Assembly (NCBI GenBank): GCA_028622995.1
Contig: JAJQJQ010000042.1
Location: 682,001 to 746,000, forward strand
DNA: 64,000 bases
Reading direction: 5' to 3'
From: Panagrolaimus kolymaensis
Taxonomy: Eukaryota; Nematoda; Chromadorea; Rhabditida; Panagrolaimidae
Positions 26,001 through 38,775 of this stretch are shown piece by piece (positions within the stretch are counted from its first letter, which is position 1; every line of letters starts with the position of its first letter). A program made the translations under genes and the position numbers. The notes under the pieces were generated by a model, which was given only the letters and a program-made list of their open reading frames with translations, had not been told where the DNA came from and did not search any database.

Positions 26001-29000
26001 AAAAAAACATTTGTTGTCGCATCGAGATCGATGATTTTTAGGGATAAATTTTTTAAAAAAAATAAAAGATGACTGTAACTCTTTTAATTATTGCTTCTTT
26101 TATTACTCAACTCTCCATTTTTTTTGATGGATTGAGAAAAAAACATTTGTTGTCGCATCGAGATCGATGATTTTTAGGATAAATTTTTAAAAAAAAATAA
26201 AAGATGACTGAAACTCTTTTAATTATTGCTTCTTTTATTACTCAACTCTCCATTTTTGTTGATGGATTGAGAAAAAAACATTTGTTGTCGCATCGAGATC
26301 GATGATTTTTAGGGATAAATTTTTTTAAAAAAATAAAAGATGACTGTAACTCTTTTAATTATTGCTTCTTTTATTACTCAACTCTCCATTTTTTTTGATG
26401 GATTGAGAAAAAAACATTTGTTGTCGCATCGAGATCGATGATTTTTAGGATAAATTTTTAAAAAAAAATAAAAGATGACTGAAACTCTTTTAATTATTGC
26501 TTCTTTTATTACTCAACTCTCCATTTTTGTTGATGGATTGAGAAAAAAACATTTGTTGTCGCATCGAGATCGATGATTTTTAGGGATAAATTTTTTTAAA
26601 AAAATAAAAGATGACTGTAACTCTTTTAATTATTGCTTCTTTTTATTTAAATTTCTCCATTTTTTTTGATGGATTGAGAAAAAAACATTTGTTGTCGCAT
26701 CGAGATCGATGATTTTTAGGGATAAATTTTTTAAAAAAAATAAAAGATGACTGTAACTCTTTTAATTATTGCTTCTTTTATTACTCAACTCTCCATTTTT
26801 GTTGATGGATTGAGAAAAAAACATTTGTTTTCGCATCGAGATCGATGATTTTTAGGGATAAATTTTTAAAAAAAAATAAAAGATGACTGTAACTCTTTTA
26901 ATTATTGCTTCTTTTATTACTCAACTCTCCATTTTTTTTGATGGATTGAGAAAAAAACATTTGTTGTCGCATCGAGATCGATGATTTTTAGGGATAAATT
27001 TTTTAAAAAAAATAAAAGATGACTGTAACTCTTTTAATTATTGCTTCTTTTATTACTCAACTCTCCATTTTTGTTGATGGATTGAGAAAAAAACATTTGT
27101 TGTCGCATCGAGATCGATGATTTTTAGGGATAAATTTTTTAAAAAAAATAAAAGATGACTGTAACTCTTTTAATTATTGCTTCTTTTATTACTCAACTCT
27201 CCATTTTTTTTGATGGATTGAGAAAAAAACATTTGTTGTCGCATCGAGATCGATGATTTTTAGGGATAAATTTTTTAAAAAAAATAAAAGATGACTGTAA
27301 CTCTTTTAATTATTGCTTCTTTTATTACTCAACTCTCCATTTTTGTTGATGGATTGAGAAAAAAACATTTGTTGTCGCATCGAGATCGATGATTTTTAGG
27401 GATAAATTTTTTAAAAAAAATAAAAGATGACTGTAACTCTTTTAATTATTGCTTCTTTTATTACTCAACTCTCCATTTTTTTTGATGGATTGAGAAAAAA
27501 ACATTTGTTGTCGCATCGAGATCGATGATTTTTAGGGATAAATTTTTTTAAAAAAATAAAAGATGACTGTAACTCTTTTAATTATTGCTTCTTTTTATTT
27601 AAATTTCTCCATTTTTTTTGATGGATTGAGAAAAAAACATTTGTTGTCGCATCGAGATCGATGATTTTTAGGATAAATTTTTAAAAAAAAATAAAAGATG
27701 ACTGAAACTCTTTTAATTATTGCTTCTTTTATTACTCAACTCTCCATTTTTGTTGATGGATTGAGAAAAAAACATTTGTTGTCGCATCGAGATCGATGAT
27801 TTTTAGGGATAAATTTTTATAAAAAAATAAAAGATGACTGTAACTCTTTTAATTATTGCTTCTTTTTATTTAAATTTCTCCATTTTTTTTGATGGATTGA
27901 GAAAAAAACATTTGTTGTCGCATCGAGATCGATGATTTTTAGGGATAAAATTTTTAAAAAAAATAAAAGATGACTGTAACTCTTTTAATTATTGCTTCTT
28001 TTATTACTCAACTCTCCATTTTTTTTGATGGATTGAAAAAAAAACATTTGTTGTCGCATCGAGATCGATGATTTTTAGGGATAAATTTTTTAAAAAAAAT
28101 AAAAGATGACTGTAACTCTTTTAATTATTGCTTCTTTTTATTTAAATTTCTCCTTTTTTTTTGATGGATTGAGAAAAAAACATTTGTTGTCGCATCGAGA
28201 TCGATGATTTTTAGGGATAAATTTTTTAAAAAAAATAAAAGATGACTGTAACTCTTTTAATTATTGCTTCTTTTATTACTCAACTCTCCATTTTTTTTGA
28301 TGGATTGAGAAAAAAACATTTGTTGTCGCATCGAGATCGATGATTTTTAGGGATAAATTTTTTAAAAAAAATAAAAGATGACTGTAACTCTTTTAATTAT
28401 TGCTTCTTTTATTACTCAACTCTCCATTTTTGTTGATGGATTGAGAAAAAAACATTTGTTGTCGCATCGAGATCGATGATTTTTAGGGATAAATTTTTTA
28501 AAAAAAATAAAAGATGACTGTAACTCTTTTAATTATTGCTTCTTTTATTACTCAACTCTCCATTTTTTTTGATGGATTGAGAAAAAAACATTTGTTGTCG
28601 CATCGAGATCGATGATTTTTAGGGATAAATTTTTTTAAAAAAATAAAAGATGACTGTAACTCTTTTAATTATTGCTTCTTTTTATTTAAATTTCTCCATT
28701 TTTTTTGATGGATTGAGAAAAAAACATTTGTTGTAGCATCGAGATCGATGATTTTTAGGGATAAATTTTTTAAAAAAAATAAAAGATGACTGTAACTCTT
28801 TTAATTATTGCTTCTTTTATTACTCAACTCTCCATTTTTGTTGAAGGATTGAGAAAAAAACATTTGTTGTCGCATCGAGATCGATGATTTTTAGGGATAA
28901 ATTTTTTTAAAAAAATAAAAGATGACTGTAACTCTTTTAATTATTGCTTCTTTTTATTTAAATTTCTCCATTTTTTTTGATGGATTGAGAAAAAAACATT

Positions 29001-31500
29001 TGTTGTCGCATCGAGATCGATGATTTTTAGGGATAAATTTTTTTAAAAAAATAAAAGATGACTGTAACTCTTTTAATTATTGCTTCTTTTATTACTCAAC
29101 TCTCCATTTTTGTTGATGGATTGAGAAAAAAACATTTGTTGTCGCATCGAGATCGATGATTTTTAGGGATAAATTTTTTTAAAAAAATAAAAGATGACTG
29201 TAACTCTTTTAATTATTGCTTCTTTTATTACTCAACTCTCCATTTTTGTTGATGGATTGAGAAAAAAACATTTGTTGTCGCATCGAGATCGATGATTTTT
29301 AGGGATAAATTTTTTTAAAAAAATAAAAGATGACTGTAACTCTTTTAATTATTGCTTCTTTTTATTTAAATTTCTCCATTTTTTTTGATGGATTGAGAAA
29401 AAAACATTTGTTGTCGCATCGAGATCGATGATTTTTAGGGATAAATTTTTTAAAAAAAATAAAAGATGACTGTAACTCTTTTAATTATTGCTTCTTTTAT
29501 TACTCAACTCTCCATTTTTGTTGATGGATTGAGAAAAAAACATTTGTTGTCGCATCGAGATCGATGATTTTTAGGGATAAATTTTTAAAAAAAAATAAAA
29601 GATGACTGTAACTCTTTTAATTATTGCTTCTTTTATTACTCAACTCTCCATTTTTTTTGATGGATTGAGAAAAAAACATTTGTTGTCGCATCGAGATCGA
29701 TGATTTTTAGGGATAAATTTTTAAAAAAAAATAAAAGATGACTGTAACTCTTTTAATTATTGCTTCTTTTATTACTCAACTCTCCATTTTTGTTGATGGA
29801 TTGAGAAAAAAACATTTGTTGTCGCATCGAGATCGATGATTTTTAGGGATAAATTTTTTAAAAAAAATAAAAGATGACTGTAACTCTTTTAATTATTGCT
29901 TCTTTTATTACTCAACTCTCCATTTTTTTTGATGGATTGAGAAAAAAACATTTGTTGTCGCATCGAGATCGATGATTTTTAGGATAAATTTTTAAAAAAA
30001 AATAAAAGATGACTGAAACTCTTTTAATTATTGCTTCTTTTATTACTCAACTCTCCATTTTTGTTGATGGATTGAGAAAAAAACATTTGTTGTCGCATCG
30101 AGATCGATGATTTTTAGGGATAAATTTTTTTAAAAAAATAAAAGATGACTGTAACTCTTTTAATTATTGCTTCTTTTTATTTAAATTTCTCCATTTTTTT
30201 TGATGGATTGAGAAAAAAACATTTGTATTCGCATCGAGATCGATGATTTTTAGGGATAAATTTTTTAAAAAAAATAAAAGATGACTGTAACTCTTTTAAT
30301 TATTGCTTCTTTTATTACTCAACTCTCCATTTTTTTTGATGGATTGAGAAAAAAACATTTGTTGTCGCATCGAGATCGATGATTTTTAGGGATAAATTTT
30401 TTTAAAAAAATAAAAGATGACTGTAACTCTTTTAATTATTGCTTCTTTTTATTTAAATTTCTCCATTTTTTTTGATGGATTGAGAAAAAAACATTTGTTG
30501 TCGCATCGAGATCGATGATTTTTAGGATAAATTTTTAAAAAAAAATAAAAGATGACTGAAACTCTTTTAATTATTGCTTCTTTTATTACTCAACTCTCCA
30601 TTTTTGTTGATGGATTGAGAAAAAAACATTTGTTGTCGCATCGAGATCGATGATTTTTAGGGATAAATTTTTTTAAAAAAATAAAAGATGACTGTAACTC
30701 TTTTAATTATTGCTTCTTTTTATTTAAATTTCTCCATTTTTTTTGATGGATTGAGAAAAAAACATTTGTTGTCGCATCGAGATCGATGATTTTTAGGGAT
30801 AAATTTTTTTAAAAAAATAAAAGATGACTGTAACTCTTTTAATTATTGCTTCTTTTATTACTCAACTCTCCATTTTTTTTGATGGATTGAGAAAAAAACA
30901 TTTGTTGTCGCATCGAGATCGATGATTTTTAGGGATAAATTTTTTTAAAAAAATAAAAGATGACTGTAACTCTTTTAATTATTGCTTCTTTTTATTTAAA
31001 TTTCTCCATTTTTTTTGATGGATTGAGAAAAAAACATTTGTTGTCGCATCGAGATCGATGATTTTTAGGGATAAATTTTTTTAAAAAAATAAAAGATGAC
31101 TGTAACTCTTTTAATTATTGCTTCTTTTATTACTCAACTCTCCATTTTTGTTGATGGATTGAGAAAAAAACATTTGTTGTCGCATCGAGATCGATGATTT
31201 TTAGGGATAAATTTTTTTAAAAAAATAAAAGATGACTGTAACTCTTTTAATTATTGCTTCTTTTATTACTCAACTCTCCATTTTTTTTGATGGATTGAGA
31301 AAAAAACATTTGTTGTCGCATCGAGATCGATGATTTTTAGGATAAATTTTTAAAAAAAAATAAAAGATGACTGAAACTCTTTTAATTATTGCTTCTTTTA
31401 TTACTCAACTCTCCATTTTTGTTGATGGATTGAGAAAAAAACATTTGTTGTCGCATCGAGATCGATGATTTTTAGGGATAAATTTTTTAAAAAAAATAAA
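26000..31500 (+). repeat. Heterogeneous A1-rich zone with frequent aggata units
   Basis: Shortened aggata units recur at 26176, 26447, 27670, 29981, 30524 and 31339, closer together and less regularly than to the left. A1 units dominate and T6A8 is common. Scattered private variants include tttgttttcgc (near 26826), gggataaaattt (near 27941), gattgaaaaaaaaac (near 28031), tcctttttttt (near 28151), ttgtagcatc (near 28731) and ttgtattcgc (near 30225). The zone seems less homogenised than 3-25 kb. Confidence 0.6.
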
Positions 31501-31859
31501 AGATGACTGTAACTCTTTTAATTATTGCTTCTTTTATTACACAACTCTCCATTTTTGTTGATGGATTGAGAAAAAAACATTTGTTGTCGCATCGAGATCG
31601 ATGATTTTTAGGGATAAATTTTTTTAAAAAAATAAAAGATGACTGTAACTCTTTTAATTATTGCTTCTTTTATTACTCAACTCTCCATTTTTGTTGATGG
31701 ATTGAGAAAAAAACATTTGTTGTCGCATCGAGATCGATGATTTTTAGGGATAAATTTTTTAAAAAAAATAAAAGATGACTGTAACTCTTTTAATTATTGC
31801 TTCTTTTTATTTAAATTTCTCCATTTTTTTTGATGGATTGAGAAAAAAACATTTGTTGT

Positions 31860-33660
31860 CGCATCGAGATCGATGATTTTTAGGGATAAATTTTTTTAAA
31901 AAAATAAAAGATGACTGTAACTCTTTTAATTATTGCTTCTTTTATTACTCAACTCTCCATTTTTGTTGATGGATTGAGAAAAAAACATTTGTTGTCGCAT
32001 CGAGATCGATGATTTTTAGGGATAAATTTTTTTAAAAAAATAAAAGATGACTGTAACTCTTTTAATTATTGCTTCTTTTATTACTCAACTCTCCATTTTT
32101 GTTGATGGATTGAGAAAAAAACATTTGTTGTCGCATCGAGATCTATGATTTTTAGGGATAAATTTTTTTAAAAAAATAAAAGATGACTGTAACTCTTTTA
32201 ATTATTGCTTCTTTTTATTTAAATTTCTCCATTTTTTTTGATGGATTGAGAAAAAAACATTTGTTGTCGCATCGATGATTTTTAGGGATAAATTTTTTTA
32301 AAAAAATAAAAGATGACTGTAACTCTTTTAATTATTGCTTCTTTTATTACTCAACTCTCCATTTTTGTTGATGGATTGAGAAAAAAACATTTGTTGTCGC
32401 ATCGAGATCGATGATTTTTAGGGATAAATTTTTTTAAAAAAATAAAAGATGACTGTAACTCTTTTAATTATTGCTTCTTTTATTACTCAACTCTCCATTT
32501 TTGTTGATGGATTGAGAAAAAAACATTTGTTGTCGCATCGAGATCGATGATTTTTAGGGATAAATTTTTTAAAAAAAATAAAAGATGACTGTAACTCTTT
32601 TAATTATTGCTTCTTTTTATTTAAATTTCTCCATTTTTTTTGATGGATTGAGAAAAAAACATTTGTTGTCGCATCGAGATCGATGATTTTTAGGGATAAA
32701 TTTTTTTAAAAAAATAAAAGATGACTGTAACTCTTTTAATTATTGCTTCTTTTATTACTCAACTCTCCATTTTTGTTGATGGATTGAGAAAAAAACATTT
32801 GTTGTCGCATCGAGATCGATGATTTTTAGGGATAAATTTTTTTAAAAAAATAAAAGATGACTGTAACTCTTTTAATTATTGCTTCTTTTATTACTCAACT
32901 CTCCATTTTTGTTGATGGATTGAGAAAAAAACATTTGTTGTCGCATCGAGATCTATGATTTTTAGGGATAAATTTTTTTAAAAAAATAAAAGATGACTGT
33001 AACTCTTTTAATTATTGCTTCTTTTTATTTAAATTTCTCCATTTTTTTTGATGGATTGAGAAAAAAACATTTGTTGTCGCATCGATGATTTTTAGGGATA
33101 AATTTTTTTAAAAAAATAAAAGATGACTGTAACTCTTTTAATTATTGCTTCTTTTATTACTCAACTCTCCATTTTTGTTGATGGATTGAGAAAAAAACAT
33201 TTGTTGTCGCATCGAGATCGATGATTTTTAGGGATAAATTTTTTTAAAAAAATAAAAGATGACTGTAACTCTTTTAATTATTGCTTCTTTTATTACTCAA
33301 CTCTCCATTTTTGTTGATGGATTGAGAAAAAAACATTTGTTGTCGCATCGAGATCGATGATTTTTAGGGATAAATTTTTTTAAAAAAATAAAAGATGACT
33401 GTAACTCTTTTAATTATTGCTTCTTTTATTACTCAACTCTCCATTTTTGTTGATGGATTGAGAAAAAAACATTTGTTGTCGCATCGAGATCTATGATTTT
33501 TAGGGATAAATTTTTTTAAAAAAATAAAAGATGACTGTAACACTTTTAATTATTGCTTCTTTTTATTTAAATTTCTCCATTTTTTTTGATGGATTGAGAA
33601 AAAAACATTTGTTGTCGCATCGATGATTTTTAGGGATAAATTTTTTTAAAAAAATAAAAG
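31860..33660 (+). repeat. 810-bp (six-monomer) HOR, two copies plus a shortened third
   Basis: Two linked variants define this HOR. The first is atctatgatt in an A1 unit (32141, 32951, 33489). The next unit is A2 with a 6-bp deletion that shrinks the dyad region (32271, 33081, 33619). Both markers repeat at 810 bp and then at 538 bp, that is six and four monomers minus 6 bp. The deleted units are 130 bp long. The third copy also has a private gtaacactt (near 33538). Confidence 0.88.
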
Positions 33661-34059
33661 ATGACTGTAACTCTTTTAATTATTGCTTCTTTTATTACTC
33701 AACTCTCCATTTTTGTTGATGGATTGAGAAAAAAACATTTGTTGTCGCATCGAGATCGATGATTTTTAGGGATAAATTTTTTAAAAAAAATAAAAGATGA
33801 CTGTAACTCTTTTAATTATTGCTTCTTTTATTACTCAACTCTCCATTTTTTTTGATGGATTGAGAAAAAAACATTTGTTGTCGCATCGAGATCGATGATT
33901 TTTAGGGATAAATTTTTTAAAAAAAATAAAAGATGACTGTAACTCTTTTAATTATTGCTACTTTTATTACTCAACTCTCCATTTTTTTTGATGGATTGAG
34001 AAAAAAACATTTGTTGTCGCATCGAGATCGAAGATTTTTAGTGATAAATTTTTATAAAA

Positions 34060-35182
34060 AAATAAAAGATGACTGTAACTCTTTTAATTATTGCTTCTTT
34101 TATTACTCAACTCTCCATTTTTGTTGATGGATTGAGAAAAAAACATTTGTTGTCGCATCGAGATCGATGATTTTTAGGGATAAATTTTTTATAAAAAATA
34201 AAAGATGACTGTAACTCTTTTAATTATTGCTTCTTTTTATTTAAATTTCTCCATTTTTTTTGATGGATTGAGAAACAAACATTTGTTGTCGCATCGAGAT
34301 CGATGATTTTTAGGGATAAATTTTTTTAAAAAAATAAAAGATGACTGTAACTCTTTTAATTATTGCTTCTTTTTATTTAAATTTCTCCATTTTTTTGATG
34401 GATTGAGAAAAAAACATTTGTTGTTGCATCGAGATCGATGATTTTTAGGGATAAATTTTTTTAAAAAAATAAAAGATGACTGTAACTCTTTTAATTATTG
34501 CTTCTTTTTATTTAAATATCTCCATTTTTTTTGATGGATTGAGAAAAAAACATTTGTTGTTGCATCGAGATCGATGATTTTTAGGGATAAATTTTTTTAA
34601 AAAAATAAAAGATGACTGTAACTCTTTTTTTATTATTGCTTCTTTTATTACTCAACTCTCCATTTTTGTTGATGGATTGAGAAAAAAACATTTGTTGTCG
34701 CATCGAGATCGATGATTTTTAGGGATAAATTTTTTTAAAAAAATAAAAGATGACTGTAACTCTTTTAATTATTGCTTCTTTTATTACTCAACTCTCCATT
34801 TTTGTTGATGGATTGAGAAAAAAACATTTGTTGTCGCATCGAGATCGATGATTTTTAGGGATAAATTTTTTTAAAAAAATAAAAGATGACTGTAACTCTT
34901 TTAATTATTGCTTCTTTTTATTTAAATTTCTCCATTTTTTTTGATGGATTGAGAAAAAAACATTTGTTGTCGCATCGAGATCGATGATTTTTAGGGATAA
35001 ATTTTTTTAAAAAATTAAAAGATGACTGTAACTCTTTTAATTATTGCTTCTTTTTATTTAAATTTCTCCATTTTTTTGATGGATTGAGAAAAAAACATTT
35101 GTTGTCGCATCGAGATCGATGATTTTTAGTGATAAATTTTTATAAAAAAATAAAAGATGGTTGTAACTCTTTTAATTATTGC
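34060..35182 (+). repeat. Right edge of family A, degenerate monomers
   Basis: The last eight or so A units carry many changes seen rarely or not at all elsewhere: ttgttgcatc twice (near 34421 and 34561), aaatatctcc (near 34515), a longer ctttttttatt (near 34624), aaaaattaaaag (near 35011) and agtgata (near 35128). Array edges are expected to escape homogenisation. The unit near 34261-34280 shares agaaacaaac with 1261 and 1533. Confidence 0.75.
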
Positions 35183-35200
35183 ATCTTTTAATAAATCTCT
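35145..35200 (+). other. In-register junction between satellite families A and B
   Basis: To the left the unit reads as family A up to tgtaactcttttaattattgc (ending at 35182). From 35183 it continues as B1 (atcttttaata, ctctctcc, gatgattttg). The hybrid unit has normal monomer length and the tracts stay in phase. There is no unique spacer, no target-site duplication and no transposon. A recombination or conversion event between related monomers would give this; a misjoin in the assembly is the alternative. Confidence 0.85.
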
Positions 35201-35590
35201 CTCCTTTGATGATTTTGTTTTTAGAAAAAAACCCGTTAGTAAGCTTAGACGTCCATCAATATTTAAATTTAATATTTTATAAAAAATAAAAAGGGGTCGA
35301 AATTCTTGCATTTATTGCAACTTTTAATACATCTCTCTCCTTTGATGATTTTGTTTTTAGAAAAAAACCCGTTAGTAAGCTTCGAGGTCCATCAAAATTT
35401 AAATTTATTATTTTGTAAAAAATAAAAAGCGGTCGAAATTCTTGCATTTAATGCATCTTTTAATACATCTCTCTCCTTTGATGATTTTGTTTTTAGAAAA
35501 AAACCCGTTAGTAAGCTTAGACGTCCATCAATATTTAAATTTAATATTTTGTAAAAAATAAAAAGCGGTCGAAATTCTTGCATTTATTGC
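35183..35590 (+). repeat. Left edge of family B, variant B1 units
   Basis: Three B1 units carry changes not seen deeper in the array: aataaatctctc in the junction unit, gcaacttttaatac (near 35318), and cttagacgtccatcaatattt twice (near 35245 and 35517), 272 bp apart. The repeated pair shows that these edge variants were themselves duplicated. Confidence 0.75.
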
Positions 35591-37600
35591 ATCACTAAAC
35601 TCAAATCAGTCCATTGATGATTTTGTTTTTAGAAAAAACCCGTTAGTAAGCTTCGAGGTCCATCAAAATTTAAATTTAATATTTTATAAAAAATAAAAAG
35701 CGGTCGAAATTCTTGCATTTATTGCATCACTAAACTCAAATCAGTCCATTGATGATTTTGTTTTTAGAAAAAAACCCGTTAGTAATCTTCGAGGTCCATC
35801 AAAATTTAAATTTAAAATTTTATAAAAAATAAAAAGCGGTCGAAATTCTTGCATTTAATGCATCACTAAACTCAAATCAGTCCATTGATGATTTTGTTTT
35901 TAGAAAAAACCCGTTAGTAAGCTTCGAGGTCCATCAAAATTTTAATTTAATATTTTGTAAAAAATAAAAAGCGGTCGAAATTCTTGCATTTATTGCATCA
36001 CTAAACTCAAATCAGTCCATTGATGATTTTGTTTTTAGAAAAAACCCGTTAGTAAGCTTCGAGGTCCATCAAAATTTAAATTTAATATTTTATAAAAAAT
36101 AAAAAGCGGTCGAAATTCTTGCATTTAATGCATCACTAAACTCAAATCAGTCCATTGATGATTTTGTTTTTAGAAAAAACCCGTTAGTAAGCTTCGAGGT
36201 CCATCAAAATTTAAATTTAATATTTTGTAAAAAATAAAAAGCGGTCGAAATTCTTGCATTTATTGCATCACTAAACTCAAATCAGTCCATTGATGATTTT
36301 GTTTTTAGAAAAAACCCGTTAGTAAGCTTCGAGGTCCATCAAAATTTTAATTTAATATTTTGTAAAAAATAAAAAGCGGTCGAAATTCTTGCATTTATTG
36401 CATCACTAAACTCAAATCAGTCCATTGATGATTTTGTTTTTAGAAAAAAAACCGTTAGTAAGCTTCGAGGTCCATCAAAATTTAAATTTAATATTTGTAA
36501 AAAATAAAAAGCGGTCGAAATTCTTGCATTTATTGCATCACTAAACTCAAATCAGTCCATTGATGATTTTGTTTTTAGAAAAAACCCGTTAGTAAGCTTC
36601 GAGGTCCATCAAAATTTTAATTTAATATTTTGTAAAAAATAAAAAGCGGTCGAAATTCTTGCATTTATTGCATCACTAAACTCAAATCAGTCCATTGATG
36701 ATTTTGTTTTTAGAAAAAAAACCGTTAGTAAGCTTCGAGGTCCATCAAAATTTAAATTTAATATTTGTAAAAAATAAAAAGCGGTCGAAATTCTTGCATT
36801 TATTGCATCACTAAACTCAAATCAGTCCATTGATGATCTTGTTTTTAGAAAAAAACCCGTTAGTAAGCTTCGAGGTCCATCAAAATTTAAATTTAATATT
36901 TTATAAAAAATAAAAAGCGGTCGAAATTCTTGCATTTATTGCATCACTAAACTCAAATCAGTCCATTGATGATTTTGTTTTTAGAAAAAAACCCGTTAGT
37001 AAGCTTCGAGGTCCATCAAAATTTAAATTTAATATTTGTAAAAAATAAAAAGCGGTCGAAATTCTTGCATTTATTGCATCACTAAACTCAAATCAGTCCA
37101 TTGATGATTTTGTTTTTAGAAAAAACCCGTTAGTAAGCTTCGAGGTCCATCAAAATTTTAATTTAATATTTTGTAAAAAATAAAAAGCGGTCGAAATTCT
37201 TGCATTTATTGCATCACTAAACTCAAATCAGTCCATTGATGATCTTGTTTTTAGAAAAAAACCCGTTAGTAAGCTTCGAGGTCCATCAAAATTTTAATTT
37301 AGTATTTTATAAAAAATAAAAAGCTGTCGAAATTCTTGCATTTATTGCATCACTAAACTCAAATCAGTCCATTGATGATTTTGTTTTTAGAAAAAAACCC
37401 GTTAGTAAGCTTCGAGGTCCATCAAAATTTAAATTTAATATTTGTAAAAAATAAAAAGCGGTCGAAATTCTTGCATTTATTGCATCACTAAACTCAAATC
37501 AGTCCATTGATGATCTTGTTTTTAGAAAAAAACCCGTTAGTAAGCTTCGAGGTCCATCAAAATTTAAATTTAATATTTGTAAAAAATAAAAAGCGGTCGA
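35590..37600 (+). repeat. B2 block
   Basis: About 15 consecutive units carry the B2 tag cactaaactcaaatcagtcc, mostly with atttaaattt or attttaattt tails. Some pairs repeat at about 270 bp, such as the aaaccgtta variant at 36451 and 36721. Near the right end, gatgatcttg, gctgtcg (37323) and a shortened atatttgtaaaa tail appear; this small set reappears at 41.1-42.4 kb. Confidence 0.8.
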
Positions 37601-37604
37601 AATT

Positions 37605-38775
37605 CTTGCATTTAATGCATCTTTTAATACATCTCTCTCCTTTGATGATTTTGTTTTTAGAAAAAAACACGTTAGTAAGCTTCGAGGTCCATCAAAATTT
37701 AAATTTAATATTTTGTAAAAAATAAAAAGCGGTCGAAATTCTTGCATTTAATGCATCTTTTAATACATCTCTCTCCTTTGATGATTTTGTTTTTAGAAAA
37801 AAACCCGTTAGTAAGCTTCGAGGTCCATCAAAATTTAAATTTAATATTTTGTAAAAAATAAAAAGCGGTCGAAATTCTTGCATTTAATGCATCTTTTAAT
37901 ACATCTCTCTCCTTTGATGATTTTGTTTTTAGAAAAAAACCCGTTAGTAAGCTTCGAGGTTCATCAAAATTTAAATTTATTATTTTGTAAAAAATAAAAA
38001 GCGGTTGAAATTCTTGCATTTAATGCATCTTTTAATACATCTCTCTCCTTTGATGATTTTGTTTTTAGAAAAAAACCCGTTAGTAAGCTTCGAGGTCCAT
38101 CAAAATTTAAATTTATTATTTTGTAAAAAATAAAAAGCGGTCGAAATTCTTGCATTTAATGCATCTTTTAATACATCTCTCTCCTTTGATGATTTTGTTT
38201 TTAGAAAAAAACCCGTTAGTAAGCTTCGAGGTCCATCAAAATTTAAATTTAATATTTTGTAAAAAATAAAAAGCGGTCGAAATTCTTGCATTTAATGCAT
38301 CTTTTAATACATCTCTCTCCTTTGATGATTTTGTTTTTAGAAAAAAACCCGTTAGTAAGCTTCGAGGTCCATCAAAATTTAAATTTAATATTTTGTAAAA
38401 AATAAAAAGCGGTCGAAATTCTTGCATTTAATGCATCTTTTAATACATCTCTCTCCTTTGATGATTTTGTTTTTAGAAAAAAACCCGTTAGTAAGCTTCG
38501 AGGTCCATCAAAATTTAAATTTAATATTTTGTAAAAAATAAAAAGCGGTCGAAATTCTTGCATTTAATGCATCTTTTAATACATCTCTCTCCTTTGATGA
38601 TTTTGTTTTTAGAAAAAAACCCGTTAGTAAGCTTCGAGGTCCATCAAAATTTAAATTTATTATTTTGTAAAAAATAAAAAGCGGTCGAAATTCTTGCATT
38701 TAATGCATCTTTTAATACATCTCTCTCCTTTGATGATTTTGTTTTTAGAAAAAAACCCGTTAGTAAGCTTCGAGG
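37605..38775 (+). repeat. Homogeneous 136-bp B1 block with atgcat
   Basis: Eight or nine nearly identical B1 units are spaced at exactly 136 bp. They differ from other B1 units by taatgcatctttt (an atgcat in place of ttgcat), atttaaattt tails and gtaaaaaataaaa. Since 136 is not a multiple of three, the frame rotates from unit to unit and only short open frames exist on either strand. Low variation suggests recent amplification. Confidence 0.85.

Larger units (their letters stand above)
1..35182 (+). repeat. Satellite family A array (136-bp monomer, about 258 copies)
   Basis: This is a continuous head-to-tail tandem array. The core motif atcgagatcg recurs at 61, 197, 333, 469, 605, 741 and 877 (period 136), then 1012 and 1147 (135-bp units), and stays at 135-136 up to the junction. 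All copies have the same orientation, and I see no inserted transposon, no inversion and no unique sequence. Variation is concentrated in the type tag (A1 or A2), in the T-tract after it (T8, T5 plus gttg, T7, or a caattttt form) and in the T-run/A-run. The stretch ttgttgtcgcatcgagatcg is almost invariant. Unequal exchange and gene conversion are the usual explanation for such homogeneity. Function is unknown; a heterochromatic or centromere-type role is inference from size and organisation only. Confidence 0.97.

Noticed and set aside
33933..34127. 64-codon frame in family A
   Set aside because: It exists only because a few local substitutions and one altered A-run remove stops in two adjacent monomers. 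It has no features of a coding sequence.
35590..37600. attgcatca in B2 units as a C/EBP-ATF type element
   Set aside because: A nine-base match inside a repeated AT-rich monomer is weak evidence, and there is no promoter or gene nearby.
37692..38699. Series of overlapping 63-codon minus-strand frames
   Set aside because: Each is the same stretch of the 136-bp B1 unit read in reverse, restarting every 136 bp. This is periodic sequence, not a gene family.
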